DNA of 64,000 bases, taken from the NCBI RefSeq assembly GCF_014652435.1, contig NZ_BMYU01000002.1, forward strand, positions 1 to 64,000. Reading direction: 5' to 3'. The notes under the pieces were generated by a model. The model saw only the letters and a program-made list of their open reading frames with translations, was not told where the DNA came from and did not search any database. Every line of letters starts with the position of its first letter. Position 1 is the first letter of the stretch. The position numbers and the translations under genes were made by a program. This document shows, piece after piece, positions 25,291 through 33,684 of this stretch. Source of the stretch: Cognatundibacterium squillarum. GTDB taxonomy: Bacteria > Pseudomonadota > Gammaproteobacteria > Burkholderiales > Burkholderiaceae_D.

Positions 25291-27183
25291 ATGACTGAAA
25301 ACCAACCTCTGCGACGCGCATTACAACTGATCAGTGGCGCCATCGTTTTATTCTTTCTGTACTTTGGCCGGGAAATTCTGATTCCGGTGACTTTATCGGT
25401 GATTCTGTCGTTTCTGCTGGCACCGGCGGTCAGGCGGCTGCGCCATGTCGGTATCGGTGCGACAGTGTCGGTATTGCTGACGGTCACGGTGTTCACTGCC
25501 GCGATTTCGGTCGCCGGTATGGTACTGGGCGGACAAGTGATCAAACTGGCTTCCAGCCTGCCGCAGTACGAAACCACGATCCGCGACAAGTTGCGGACTA
25601 TTAACCAGATCACGCTGGAAAAATTACACAGCGTGACCGGAAAAGCTGATCTGGTAATACAGGGCTTGCCGCGCAAGGATGATGATGCCGAAGGCAAATC
25701 CACAGCATCCAGTCTCCCTGCGCAGGTAAACGGAAAACCGATACCGGTGGAAGTGCATCAGCCAGCCCCGACGCCGCTGGAACTGGTCTCTAAAATTCTC
25801 GGTTCGATTACCGGCCCTATCGAAACCACGGGGCTGGTGTTTGTGATGCTGGTATTTGTGTTGCTGGAACATGAATCACTGCGCGACCGTTTTATCCGCC
25901 TGATTGGTAACGATAATCTGCGCGCCACCACGATTGCCGTGAATGATGCCGGTACGCGTTTATCCCGTTTCTTCATTTCGCAGTTTGCCGTCAACGGTGC
26001 CTGTGGTCTGGCGATTGGCCTTGCGCTTGCCATTGCCGGTGTGCCGCAGGCGGTGCTGTGGGGGGTGATGACGGCACTGCTGCGTTTTATTCCTTATATC
26101 GGTGCATGGATGGCGGCGGGACTGGCGACTTTGCTGGCGTTTGCGATTTCACCGGGCTGGGAGTTAGCGATCACGACACTGGTGATTTTTGTGGTGATTG
26201 AGCTGATCGTGTCGCAAGTGGTGGAGCCTCAGCTGTATGGTCATACCACGGGTTTGTCGCCATTGTCTGTGGTGCTGGCGGCAGTGTTCTGGAACTGGTT
26301 GTGGGGACCGGTCGGACTGGTGTTATCGACGCCGCTGACGCTGTGTCTGGTGGTGGCGGGGCGCTATATTCCTTCGCTGAAATTCCTTGAGATTTTGCTT
26401 GGTGAAGTTACAGCCTTAACCCTGCCGGAAAAATTCTATCAGCGCGCACTGGCAGGGGATTCTGACGAACTGATTGAAGGCGCCCAACGCTTCATCCGCC
26501 GCAAGTCCGTGGCGGAATACTGCGATACGGTACTGGTTCCTGCGCTGAATCTGGCGCAGATTGATTTCGCAGAACGTGCGATTACCGATGATGAGCGCGT
26601 GAAAGTCGGCGGTGCGATTGCTTCGGTGCTGATCTCGCTGGAAGGTTGCAAACCTGCATGGATACGCAAACGGCGCAGCTCTGTGCTGGATGGTGAAACG
26701 CTGGCACGGCATCTGATTCATCAACGTGAAGCCTTGCATGGCGAGTATCAGGGGCCGATTGATGTGCCTGCAGGATCGGTGGTGCTGGTGGTCGGCGTCG
26801 GTGCTCAGGACGATGAACTGGCGGCAGAAATTCTGGTACGGGTACTGCGGGCTGATCATGTGGATGCGCGCCATGTGCTGACCGACGATTTACTGAATCC
26901 GCCGGTGGATGTGCCGAGCGATCTGGTCGCCGCGATTTGTTTTGTGGCGGCAGACAACGAACAGAAAGCGCAGGAATTGTTTGCGCTGGCAGATGTGATG
27001 CGGGAAAAACTGCCCGAAGTCTGCCTGCTGGCCTTACTGGTACAGAATGTGTTTGACCAGCGTCACCGTGCGCAGGAAAGAAAAATTCCGTATGTACAGC
27101 AATTCCGTTCGTATCAGGAAATCGCAACCAGTGTGCGCATCGGCATGAAAATCGCAGAAGGGCAGCATCATCACCAGACTTAA
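25291..27183 (+). CDS. AI-2E family transporter with long C-terminal extension
   Basis: A 630-residue protein. Residues 1-370 are the AI-2E/PerM permease fold: early spans GAIVLFFLYFGREILIPVTL, a soluble middle, and the later pair with VNGACGLAIGLALAIAGVPQ and TALLRFIPYIGAWMAAGLAT, then EPQLYGHTTGLSPLSVVLAA. The usual length is about 350 residues. Here about 250 soluble residues follow, with a Rossmann-like stretch (GSVVLVVGVGAQDDELAAEI, and a Val-rich strand AAICFVAADN) that may be a regulatory domain. Most members of the family are not proven AI-2 exporters; some act as cation/proton antiporters. It stands alone with its own terminator. Confidence 0.85.
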   Translation: MTENQPLRRALQLISGAIVLFFLYFGREILIPVTLSVILSFLLAPAVRRLRHVGIGATVSVLLTVTVFTAAISVAGMVLGGQVIKLASSLPQYETTIRDKLRTINQITLEKLHSVTGKADLVIQGLPRKDDDAEGKSTASSLPAQVNGKPIPVEVHQPAPTPLELVSKILGSITGPIETTGLVFVMLVFVLLEHESLRDRFIRLIGNDNLRATTIAVNDAGTRLSRFFISQFAVNGACGLAIGLALAIAGVPQAVLWGVMTALLRFIPYIGAWMAAGLATLLAFAISPGWELAITTLVIFVVIELIVSQVVEPQLYGHTTGLSPLSVVLAAVFWNWLWGPVGLVLSTPLTLCLVVAGRYIPSLKFLEILLGEVTALTLPEKFYQRALAGDSDELIEGAQRFIRRKSVAEYCDTVLVPALNLAQIDFAERAITDDERVKVGGAIASVLISLEGCKPAWIRKRRSSVLDGETLARHLIHQREALHGEYQGPIDVPAGSVVLVVGVGAQDDELAAEILVRVLRADHVDARHVLTDDLLNPPVDVPSDLVAAICFVAADNEQKAQELFALADVMREKLPEVCLLALLVQNVFDQRHRAQERKIPYVQQFRSYQEIATSVRIGMKIAEGQHHHQT

Positions 27184-27213
27184 CCGGTGATACATAGCGG
27201 CTGTAATGTAAAG

Positions 27214-27243
27214 AAAACGGAGCAGACATCTGCCCCGTTTTTT
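27214..27243 (+). terminator. Rho-independent terminator after the AI-2E transporter gene
   Basis: AACGG-A-GCAGA and TCTGC-C-CCGTT pair with one internal mismatch and are followed by six T residues, 33 bp after the stop codon. The SnoaL-like gene ends convergently 9 bp beyond. Confidence 0.75.
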
Positions 27244-27251
27244 CAGGGGCG

Positions 27252-27692
27252 TCAGGTTTTCTGTATGCCACTGTGTATAGCGGTTTGCCCGTCACTCCAG
27301 AAAACCTTCTGGATAATGCTGCTGATACGCCAGACACCATCGTCTTTTTGCAGCTTCAACCTGTACAGGCAGTGCGTATGCAGGGTCTCGTTCGCATTGT
27401 TTTTACGAAAAATGACCATAGATACACTGGCATCTGCCAGATTTCCCTGTACAGAAATGTCCGGATTTCCAGAAAGATGATGTGTTTTTAAGTGTTGTAA
27501 TGCGGATTGTCTCAGTGCCAACCAAGTTTCCCTGCTGATCGTTTCAGGCGGTGTGCCACGCAAATCCGAATAATCGGTGTATAACTGATCGCAAAGGCAT
27601 TGTCCCAGACCATCCCAGTCTTTCAAATCAAAGCTGCTGGCAAAGCGGGCAATACGTTGTTGTATCGCCATCAGATCCTGATCATCGTTCAT
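27252..27692 (-). CDS. SnoaL-like / NTF2-fold protein
   Basis: A 146-residue protein with the NTF2-like layout: an N-terminal helix pair (DLMAIQQRIARFASSFDLKD), the FxxxD-type DGLGQCLCDQLYTDYSDL, and C-terminal strands ending WRISSIIQKVFWSDG. The ATG at 27692 is used because AGGAG lies 5-6 bp upstream; a TTG five codons earlier would overlap that site. Members of this family are small-molecule isomerases, dehydratases or ring-hydroxylation helpers, and the substrate cannot be told from the sequence. No obvious pathway genes are next to it. Confidence 0.78.
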   Translation of the reverse strand: MNDDQDLMAIQQRIARFASSFDLKDWDGLGQCLCDQLYTDYSDLRGTPPETISRETWLALRQSALQHLKTHHLSGNPDISVQGNLADASVSMVIFRKNNANETLHTHCLYRLKLQKDDGVWRISSIIQKVFWSDGQTAIHSGIQKT

Positions 27693-27867
27693 GCCGGCTC
27701 CTGTCAAAGTACAGAGTTACGATGGTTTCGGCAACCATGAATCTGCTGCCAAGGCTGCATTTTTACCGTGTTTGCGGCGGTCTGGTTGATTTCCTGATAA
27801 ATAACCTGCACCGGAAAAGATGTGACTACAGAAAAAAAGCGGATCAGACCAAGACCAGCTTAGTACC

Positions 27868-28668
27868 TTACTCGGTATATTTCTGCCGGATTTTTTCCAG
27901 TACGCCGGACTTTTGTAGTTTGTCATACGCTGTGCGTAATCGCTGTATGACTTTCGTATCGCTGTTCTTGCTGATCGCGATGTAATACTGGTGTTGCTGA
28001 TCCAGCAGTATTACGGGTTCCAGTTCACGGATACTGTGGCCCAGAGAGCGCATGATATAGGTTGCCGTCCATTCTGACGCCACAATTAAATCATTGCGGT
28101 TCATCAGAAATTTCCGGAAATTGGAGTCAGGCGTCGGAGCGTAATCCAGAGTATCTTTCGGAACATGATAGGTACTCAGAAAATTCTGGGTCGACGCCAT
28201 TTCCCGTACCAGTCCTATCCGGTATTTACTGATCTCATCTATATGACTGACTTGAATATCAGTACGTGTGCGCAGTTTGTACAAATAGATACTGCGCGGT
28301 GCGACCGGTCCCAGCCATTCGTACAGAGCTTCCCGCTCCGGCAGGCGTGTAACCGGAAATAACATGGTGTTCTTCTGTGTTTTTAAGACTTGAAATGCGC
28401 GTGCCAGCGGCATTAATTGAGACTGAGTATCCAGTTCTGCTTCAGCAAGGATGGCATCCACAATATCTGAAACGAAACCGCTTCGGTTACCGTGGTCTTC
28501 AAATGACAGTGGCGGGTGGCTATGGTAAATCACAAACCACTGCGTAGACTTTTGCTCTGCCGCGCTGACAACCGGTAGCCAGGCAGAAACCAACAGCATA
28601 CACATTGCTGCGTATCTGATAAAAGTCAGAGAGGTAGTGTGCGGAAAACAGGAGAGAAGACGCATCAT
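27868..28668 (-). CDS. Periplasmic solute-binding-like protein (SBP_bac_3)
   Basis: A 266-residue exported protein with a signal peptide ending at VVSAAEQ. It has the type-II periplasmic binding fold of family 3: YHSHPPLSFEDHGNRSGFVSDIVDAIL at the start of lobe one and RAFQVLKTQ, with lobe-two segments MNRNDLIVASEWTATYIMRS. No permease or ATPase gene is nearby, so it is an orphan binding protein of the kind seen in many betaproteobacteria, whose role may be sensory. A related orphan lies at 60679-61446. Confidence 0.8.
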   Translation of the reverse strand: MMRLLSCFPHTTSLTFIRYAAMCMLLVSAWLPVVSAAEQKSTQWFVIYHSHPPLSFEDHGNRSGFVSDIVDAILAEAELDTQSQLMPLARAFQVLKTQKNTMLFPVTRLPEREALYEWLGPVAPRSIYLYKLRTRTDIQVSHIDEISKYRIGLVREMASTQNFLSTYHVPKDTLDYAPTPDSNFRKFLMNRNDLIVASEWTATYIMRSLGHSIRELEPVILLDQQHQYYIAISKNSDTKVIQRLRTAYDKLQKSGVLEKIRQKYTE

Positions 28669-28846
28669 CGGCAGAAACCTGTATTGACAAGATCGTTGAT
28701 GTTTGCAGTCAGATCACTGTATTGACAATGAAACGGCTGCATTTCTGTTCAGATTAGCACCAACTTCTGACGTGAAACTGTCATTTGCTTTGAAGACTGT
28801 TAAATTATCAGTGCAAATATTGGATTTTCCTGAAGGCAAACCTGCG

Positions 28847-29341
28847 TCAACGGGATGGCGGTGAACCTGTTAACGACGTCAGCCATTGCATACCCGGTAA
28901 AATTAATTCTAAGGCATCCAGCGTATTCTTGATCAGCACGCCCAACTCAGTATCGCCGGTCATGGTCAGGCGGCGTGAGAAGAACAGGGTGTCGGCATCC
29001 TCGGCCTTTTGCATCAGCAAATGAAAATCCCAGGCATTCGCACGGATACACAGATCTGGTTCCGGCTGCGCCTGCATGGCACGGAAGCGCTGGCCGTCGT
29101 ACGTGAAATGGAACGCCAGGCCGGCATCTGCCACTTCAATCCGGAAACTGCGCTGCACCAGTGCTGCGCGGCAGTCGCTGGCAACAGCAGGCAGCAATAT
29201 CTGATTTAATCCCTGCACGAATAAAACTGAGCCCGGATAGACAGGCAAGCGGTTCAGCAAACGGCTGACGGACGGCGGAACGCGCGGGCCGGTTGAGGTT
29301 TTTCTCAGCGCTGCCTGCGCCGTAAAACCGGAAGCATTCAT
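28847..29341 (-). CDS. ubiT: Ubiquinone biosynthesis accessory factor UbiT (SCP2 domain)
   Basis: A 164-residue SCP2-type lipid-binding protein, matching the length of E. coli UbiT. The SCP2 signature segments are SFRIEVADAGLAFHFTYDGQ, DLCIRANAWDFHLLMQ and DADTLFFSRRLTMTGDTELG. The start at 29341 overlaps the ubiV stop by ATGA. Its frame stays open upstream to 29698, but that part only shadows ubiV. UbiT binds isoprenoid quinone intermediates and is needed, with UbiU and UbiV, for ubiquinone synthesis without oxygen. Here all three genes form one operon. Confidence 0.88.
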   Translation of the reverse strand: MNASGFTAQAALRKTSTGPRVPPSVSRLLNRLPVYPGSVLFVQGLNQILLPAVASDCRAALVQRSFRIEVADAGLAFHFTYDGQRFRAMQAQPEPDLCIRANAWDFHLLMQKAEDADTLFFSRRLTMTGDTELGVLIKNTLDALELILPGMQWLTSLTGSPPSR

Positions 29342-30261
29342 ACATGTACTCCTGCAGAAGAAAATGACGGGTTGTGCTGTTGCATACCGGGCTGCCCCAC
29401 CCAGTAACCATTGCAGCTGAGTCCCGGCATCAGCGGCGGCAAATGTGTTGCCAGCGTCCGCGCTTTTTCCGGTGCACGGCGTGCCTGATCGAAGATGTGC
29501 AGGATCTCGCCGGTATGTGCAGACTGCGGACTGATGCGCAACACATCCACGCCTGCTGCACACAGTTCGTCCAAATGCGGCAACAGATTGCAGACTGCGT
29601 GCGATTGGGTTTGTATGCCGTTCAGATTCAGAAAATCCTGTTGCTCGCGGGTTTGCAATGAAAGGCCGTCCGGATATTGCCGGCAGACAAAGTCGCACTG
29701 ATCTTTTGGCAAATTATGATGGCGGGCAGTAAAGCAGCGCGCAGAAAACGCCAGTGGCATACGCCCATACGCGAAGACTTCTGTTTCCAGTCCGGCGGGT
29801 TTACCTTTCTGCATGGCTTGCAACGCCTGCCGCCCCAGTTCCAGCGGCATCACCCAGCGCACTGCGCCGCGTTTGGCAAACTGGGCCAGTACCGGTGTGC
29901 TGAAGGCATTTAAATGCGGACCCGCGACAAATCGTAGCCCGCGTTCCGATGCACTGGAAAGCGCACCCATATCATTGGCTTCGATCAGCGCAGCGCCGCT
30001 GTCCAGCACCCGGTGCATGGCTTTCACATCCGCCATCGATTCCAGCAACACTTGCGTGGATAACACCACTTGTTTGCCATGTTCCTGCAGCATGGCAGCA
30101 ACTTGCAACCAGTCTGCATGTTTCATTTCATGGCGGCGTGAACAGACGGTTTCGCCAAGATAAACAATATCAGCGCAGCTTTCCGCCACTTCTTCATAAA
30201 ACTGTACGATACGTTCGCGTTGCCAGTAATACAGCAAAGGGCCCAGAGCCAGTTTCAGCAT
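29338..30261 (-). CDS. ubiV: Oxygen-independent ubiquinone hydroxylase subunit UbiV (U32 family)
   Basis: A 307-residue protein of the U32 peptidase-like family. It opens LKLALGPLLYYWQRERIVQF and has the VYLGETVCSRRHEM segment, FAYGRMPLAFSARCFTARHH and the later DQCDFVCRQYPDG. Those cysteines are the ligands of the 4Fe-4S cluster known in UbiV. Together with UbiU it forms a heterodimer that hydroxylates ubiquinone precursors anaerobically using prephenate as oxygen donor. It starts 9 bp after ubiU and overlaps ubiT by four bases, so the operon order is ubiU-ubiV-ubiT. Confidence 0.92.
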   Translation of the reverse strand: MLKLALGPLLYYWQRERIVQFYEEVAESCADIVYLGETVCSRRHEMKHADWLQVAAMLQEHGKQVVLSTQVLLESMADVKAMHRVLDSGAALIEANDMGALSSASERGLRFVAGPHLNAFSTPVLAQFAKRGAVRWVMPLELGRQALQAMQKGKPAGLETEVFAYGRMPLAFSARCFTARHHNLPKDQCDFVCRQYPDGLSLQTREQQDFLNLNGIQTQSHAVCNLLPHLDELCAAGVDVLRISPQSAHTGEILHIFDQARRAPEKARTLATHLPPLMPGLSCNGYWVGQPGMQQHNPSFSSAGVHV

Positions 30262-30270
30262 GATCTCTCC

Positions 30271-31329
30271 TCACTTCCACGCGCGGTGATAAGCACCCAG
30301 CGTATGTTGCTGACCTTCTGCCAGCCGGTTTAACTGCTGCATCCATTGCGGACGTACGGAAAAGCGCTGAGCTGCGGCAGCACACTGATCAATGGCTTCG
30401 CGCCAGACCCGCGTGACATCGGCCACATAGGCCGGGCTGCGCTGACGGCCCTCGATTTTGAGCGCGGCAATGCCCATTTGCATCAGGCGCGGCAGCAAAT
30501 CCAGCGTGTTCAGACTGGCCGGTTCTTCCATTGCGTAATAAGTTTCGTGATTGACCTCAAAGCGGCCTTTGCACAGTGTCGGATAGCTGCTTTGTTCCTG
30601 ATCGCCGTAGCGGTCAATCAGCACGCCGCCGAGACGCGATTCCAGCCCCTGTGGCGTCTGCATCCAGCGCACGGCTTTGGCCGGTGAGCACACACCGTGG
30701 GTATTCGGCGATTCTGCTGTGGCATACGAAGATAACGCACAGCGGCCTTCTGCCATCACACATAAGCTGCCAAATCCGAATACTTCGATTTCAGTATTGG
30801 CATTTCTGACCACATGCTCTACCTGTTCAATTGCCAGTACCCGTGGCAAAACGGCACGCGATACACCGAACTCGCGCTGATAAAAACGAATCGCTTCATA
30901 ATTGGTCGCAGAGCCCTGCACAGACAGATGCAAACGCAATTGGGGATGGCGTTCCGCTGCGTAGGCCATCAATGCCAGATCCGCCAGAATCACTGCATCC
31001 ACGCCCATACCGGCGGCTTTATCTACGGCCTGATACCACGGTAGATGATGTCCCGGCTGCGGAAACGTATTCAGCGCAATCAGCACTTTACGACCACGGC
31101 TGTGCGCATAGCGTATACCTTGTGCGACCGCGTTATCATCAAAATTCAGACCGGCAAAATTACGCGCATTGGTCGCATCCCGAAACCCGATATAGACACA
31201 ATCCGCACCATGATCGACGGCCGCTTTCAGCGCGGCAAGACTGCCGGCGGGGCAAACCAGTTCAGGTATCCGGAAAGTGGTGGCTGCATCATGGCCGGCA
31301 GCCGGCGGTACACCCGCATTCGCATTCAT
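30271..31329 (-). CDS. ubiU: Oxygen-independent ubiquinone hydroxylase subunit UbiU (U32 family)
   Basis: About 352 residues. U32 features include ELVCPAGSLAALKAAVDHGA at the N terminus and CVMAEGRCALSSYATAES followed by GVCSP, the cysteine set that binds the Fe-S cluster. A further Cys lies in YPTLCKGRFEVN. I prefer the ATG at 31329; a GTG at 31356 would add nine residues not typical of the family. It is the first gene of the ubiUVT operon, which lets the cell make ubiquinone without oxygen and so respire nitrate or similar acceptors. A possible FNR-like site lies about 115 bp upstream. Confidence 0.9.
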   Translation of the reverse strand: MNANAGVPPAAGHDAATTFRIPELVCPAGSLAALKAAVDHGADCVYIGFRDATNARNFAGLNFDDNAVAQGIRYAHSRGRKVLIALNTFPQPGHHLPWYQAVDKAAGMGVDAVILADLALMAYAAERHPQLRLHLSVQGSATNYEAIRFYQREFGVSRAVLPRVLAIEQVEHVVRNANTEIEVFGFGSLCVMAEGRCALSSYATAESPNTHGVCSPAKAVRWMQTPQGLESRLGGVLIDRYGDQEQSSYPTLCKGRFEVNHETYYAMEEPASLNTLDLLPRLMQMGIAALKIEGRQRSPAYVADVTRVWREAIDQCAAAAQRFSVRPQWMQQLNRLAEGQQHTLGAYHRAWK

Positions 31330-31443
31330 TTCTGTCCGTTTCAGAAAAAGTGGCACAGGGAGCTTTGCATGTACTGCGCTGATATCGCGCAGTTTCTGAC
31401 TGCAAAGCGCAGGCCACGATAGCCCCTTTCCGGCGCTTAATCC

Positions 31444-31457
31444 TTAACGGGCATCAA
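31444..31457 (-). promoter_or_regulatory. Possible degenerate FNR/Anr site upstream of ubiU
   Basis: On the minus strand this reads TTGAT-GCCC-GTTAA. The first half-site of TTGAT-N4-ATCAA is perfect; the second matches at three of five bases. In E. coli the ubiUV operon is activated by FNR, which makes the position interesting, but the match is weak. The rest of the 31330-31828 gap shows no credible gene; a frame at 31503-31778 was rejected. Confidence 0.3.
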
Positions 31458-31828
31458 TGATTTCAGAGGATCTGCGAGCCCCGACAACGCTCACCGGCAA
31501 CATTGGAAAATGCCCATCGGAACAAGACCGTCACGCTGTCAGCTGACAGCGGAAGAAGAGTAAGGCAGCGGAGGACAGCAGTGCCTTTAGTCATTCAGTC
31601 GATGGGTTTGGTGCACCTCGATCTGAATTTTCCGGATCTGGTTTGTCCGGTGTATTTGGTTCTGGCTGATTTCGGACTGGTATTTAAGATGGAATTTCCT
31701 CTAAAGACACCGATCAACACAAACATCTTTATTTCATGTAAAAAACAACATTTATATCAATATTATTTTCATCATTGAAATAAAGTTCGTAAAATCACGG
31801 CTCATTTACATTTTGTTACTTCAATATT

Positions 31829-32293
31829 ATGAAAATTATTTCCCTGTCTGCACTGGCCGCCGCAATGATGTTGACTGGTTGCGCATCGATTGTTAACGAA
31901 ACCACGCATTCTCTGCGTCTGGAAACAAAAACCAGCGCAGGCGATATGGTTTCCGGTGCTGACTGCATTATTTCTAACGACTACGGTGCAGTGAATGCGA
32001 AATCCGGCAGCATTGTTCAGATTCGCCGTTCCAGCAAAGACATGGATATCGTGTGCAAAATGGCAAACAACCCTGATGCAAGCGCACGTCTGATCTCCCG
32101 CGCAAATGCAGGTCTGGCAGGCAATATCCTGATCGGTGGCGGTATTGGTGCGATCATTGATCACAACAAAGGTACTGCATACACCTACCCGACATGGATT
32201 CAGATGACGTTCGGTGAGACTCAGGTTTTTGACCGTTCTGCAGAGAAAGATGGTCAGCCAGTCATGGGTACAAAACCAGCAGCTGCAAACTGA
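31829..32293 (+). CDS. Small lipoprotein, unknown function
   Basis: A 154-residue lipoprotein with a clear lipobox (AAAMMLTGCASIVNE). The mature part has a glycine-rich hydrophobic segment (AGNILIGGGIGAIIDHN) that could insert in or lie on the membrane. The form is like small outer-membrane lipoproteins of the CASIVNxTT type, in which an oligomeric strand domain binds a phosphate-like ligand, but I cannot assign a role. The start follows AT-rich promoter sequence, and a strong terminator follows the gene. Confidence 0.72.
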   Translation: MKIISLSALAAAMMLTGCASIVNETTHSLRLETKTSAGDMVSGADCIISNDYGAVNAKSGSIVQIRRSSKDMDIVCKMANNPDASARLISRANAGLAGNILIGGGIGAIIDHNKGTAYTYPTWIQMTFGETQVFDRSAEKDGQPVMGTKPAAAN

Positions 32294-32307
32294 TTTGTCG
32301 TTCGCAT

Positions 32308-32345
32308 AAAAAGCCTGGCACCGGTAACGGTGTCAGGCTTTTTGT
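32308..32345 (+). terminator. Rho-independent terminator after the lipoprotein gene
   Basis: AAAAGCCTGGCACCG, loop GTAA, CGGTGTCAGGCTTTTT. A long stem with one G-T pair and a T tract, 15 bp after the stop codon; it may also act for the convergent gene. Confidence 0.85.
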
Positions 32346-32392
32346 TTATTGTTTTATGTATTTTTTGAGAGAAAAACGGGCTGAACTTCGGC

Positions 32393-33571
32393 TTAACGAC
32401 ACTGATGCATGGTCGAACAATGAATACCACCGCCGCCAGCGGCAATTGCATCGATATTCAGCATCACAATTTTCCGGTCGGGATACAGTGCTGCCAGCGT
32501 TGTACGGGCCTGATTGTCGGCGGCGGTATCACCGAATTCCGGACACAGCACACCGCCATTCACCAGATAAAAGTTGATATAGCCTGCGGCGAAATCTTTT
32601 CCGGCAAAGTCCGGGCGTGTTTGTGCCGGCGGGCTCAGTGTCGTGATTTGTAAGCGCCGTCCCTGCGCATCGGTGGCGCTGCGCAGAATATCCAGATGTT
32701 TGCGCGTGACGGCATAATCAAAATGTCCCGGATCGGTTTCCAGATTTGCCAGCACCACACCCGGTTTAACGAAGCGCGCGTAAAAATCAGTGTGACCATC
32801 GGTAATATCTTTACCTGCAATACCCGGCAGCCAGATGATCTTACTGAATCCCAGCGTCGCTTTCAGTTCCGCTTCGACAGCTGATTTTGTCCAGCCGGGA
32901 TTGCGGTTCGCGTTCAGGACGCAGCTTTCGGTGATGATCGCGGTGCCTTCGCCATCGGTTTCTAATGCACCGCCTTCCAGCACCAGTTGACTGCGCACCA
33001 GATTCACGCCCTGTTGCTGACTCATTTGCTGTGCCACAGTGGCATCACGGCTGTATGCCTGTTTATTGCCCCAGCCATTGAAATTAAAGCTGACAGCGCG
33101 TTTCTGGCCCTGCGCATTGCGTACCGTGATGCATCCGGTATCACGTATCCACAAATCATCGGCGGTACCACTGACCAGACGGATTCTTGCATCCAGCAAC
33201 ACACGGGCGCGCGCCATGTTTTCCGGAGCGACAATCACATTCAGCGGTTCAAACGGAATAATCGCATTCGCGATGCGTGCCAGCGCTTCCTGTACCGGCG
33301 CGACCATGTCACGGCCCCAGATTGCTGCTGATACCTGAAAACTCATCCAGCTCGCTGCATGCGCTGCACCTTCATCCGGCCAGACCCAGGCGGATGCGGC
33401 CGGTGCCGGTGGTTCTCCGCCGCTGTTCTGATCCGGATTGCCTCCGGCGCTGTCGCCGCCACCGGAACCACCGCAGGCGCTGAGTAAGCCCGGTGTGACT
33501 GAGAATGCACTGAACGCAGCGCAGCGGTGTAAGAAACGACGACGGGTGAGAGGGTGGCTTACGTTTGTCAT
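32393..33571 (-). CDS. Exported agmatine deiminase / peptidyl-arginine deiminase family lipoprotein
   Basis: A 392-residue protein of the agmatine deiminase family. Motifs in order are DDLWIRDTG (substrate Asp), LEGGALETDGEGT, TDGHTDFYARF (catalytic His and Asp), and the final GGGGIHCSTMHQ with the nucleophilic Cys. Unusually it has a twin-arginine start (TRRRFLHR) followed by a lipobox-like LLSACGG and a Gly/Ser-rich linker. It should therefore act at the cell surface or in the periplasm and not in the cytoplasm, as normal AguA does. It would convert agmatine or a related guanidino compound to its carbamoyl form and ammonia. The divergent LysR gene, 113 bp away, is its likely regulator. Confidence 0.86.
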   Translation of the reverse strand: MTNVSHPLTRRRFLHRCAAFSAFSVTPGLLSACGGSGGGDSAGGNPDQNSGGEPPAPAASAWVWPDEGAAHAASWMSFQVSAAIWGRDMVAPVQEALARIANAIIPFEPLNVIVAPENMARARVLLDARIRLVSGTADDLWIRDTGCITVRNAQGQKRAVSFNFNGWGNKQAYSRDATVAQQMSQQQGVNLVRSQLVLEGGALETDGEGTAIITESCVLNANRNPGWTKSAVEAELKATLGFSKIIWLPGIAGKDITDGHTDFYARFVKPGVVLANLETDPGHFDYAVTRKHLDILRSATDAQGRRLQITTLSPPAQTRPDFAGKDFAAGYINFYLVNGGVLCPEFGDTAADNQARTTLAALYPDRKIVMLNIDAIAAGGGGIHCSTMHQCR

Positions 33572-33684
33572 ACAGATTCCTTGCGAAGAAAATCAAATCG
33601 GGATGCGAGCAGTGTAGTTCCTCCTTAAGATGAGAAAAATTGATATTATCAGCATAAATTCATCATTTTTTCTCATGAATAGCC

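Noticed and set aside
29342..29698. N-terminal extension of UbiT
   Set aside because: The frame is open, but this part lies wholly within ubiV in another frame, and the SCP2 protein starts at the ATGA overlap.
31503..31778. Plus-strand frame of 91 codons before the lipoprotein gene
   Set aside because: Starts with a non-ATG codon without a ribosome-binding site and ends in AT-rich sequence that looks like the lipoprotein promoter.
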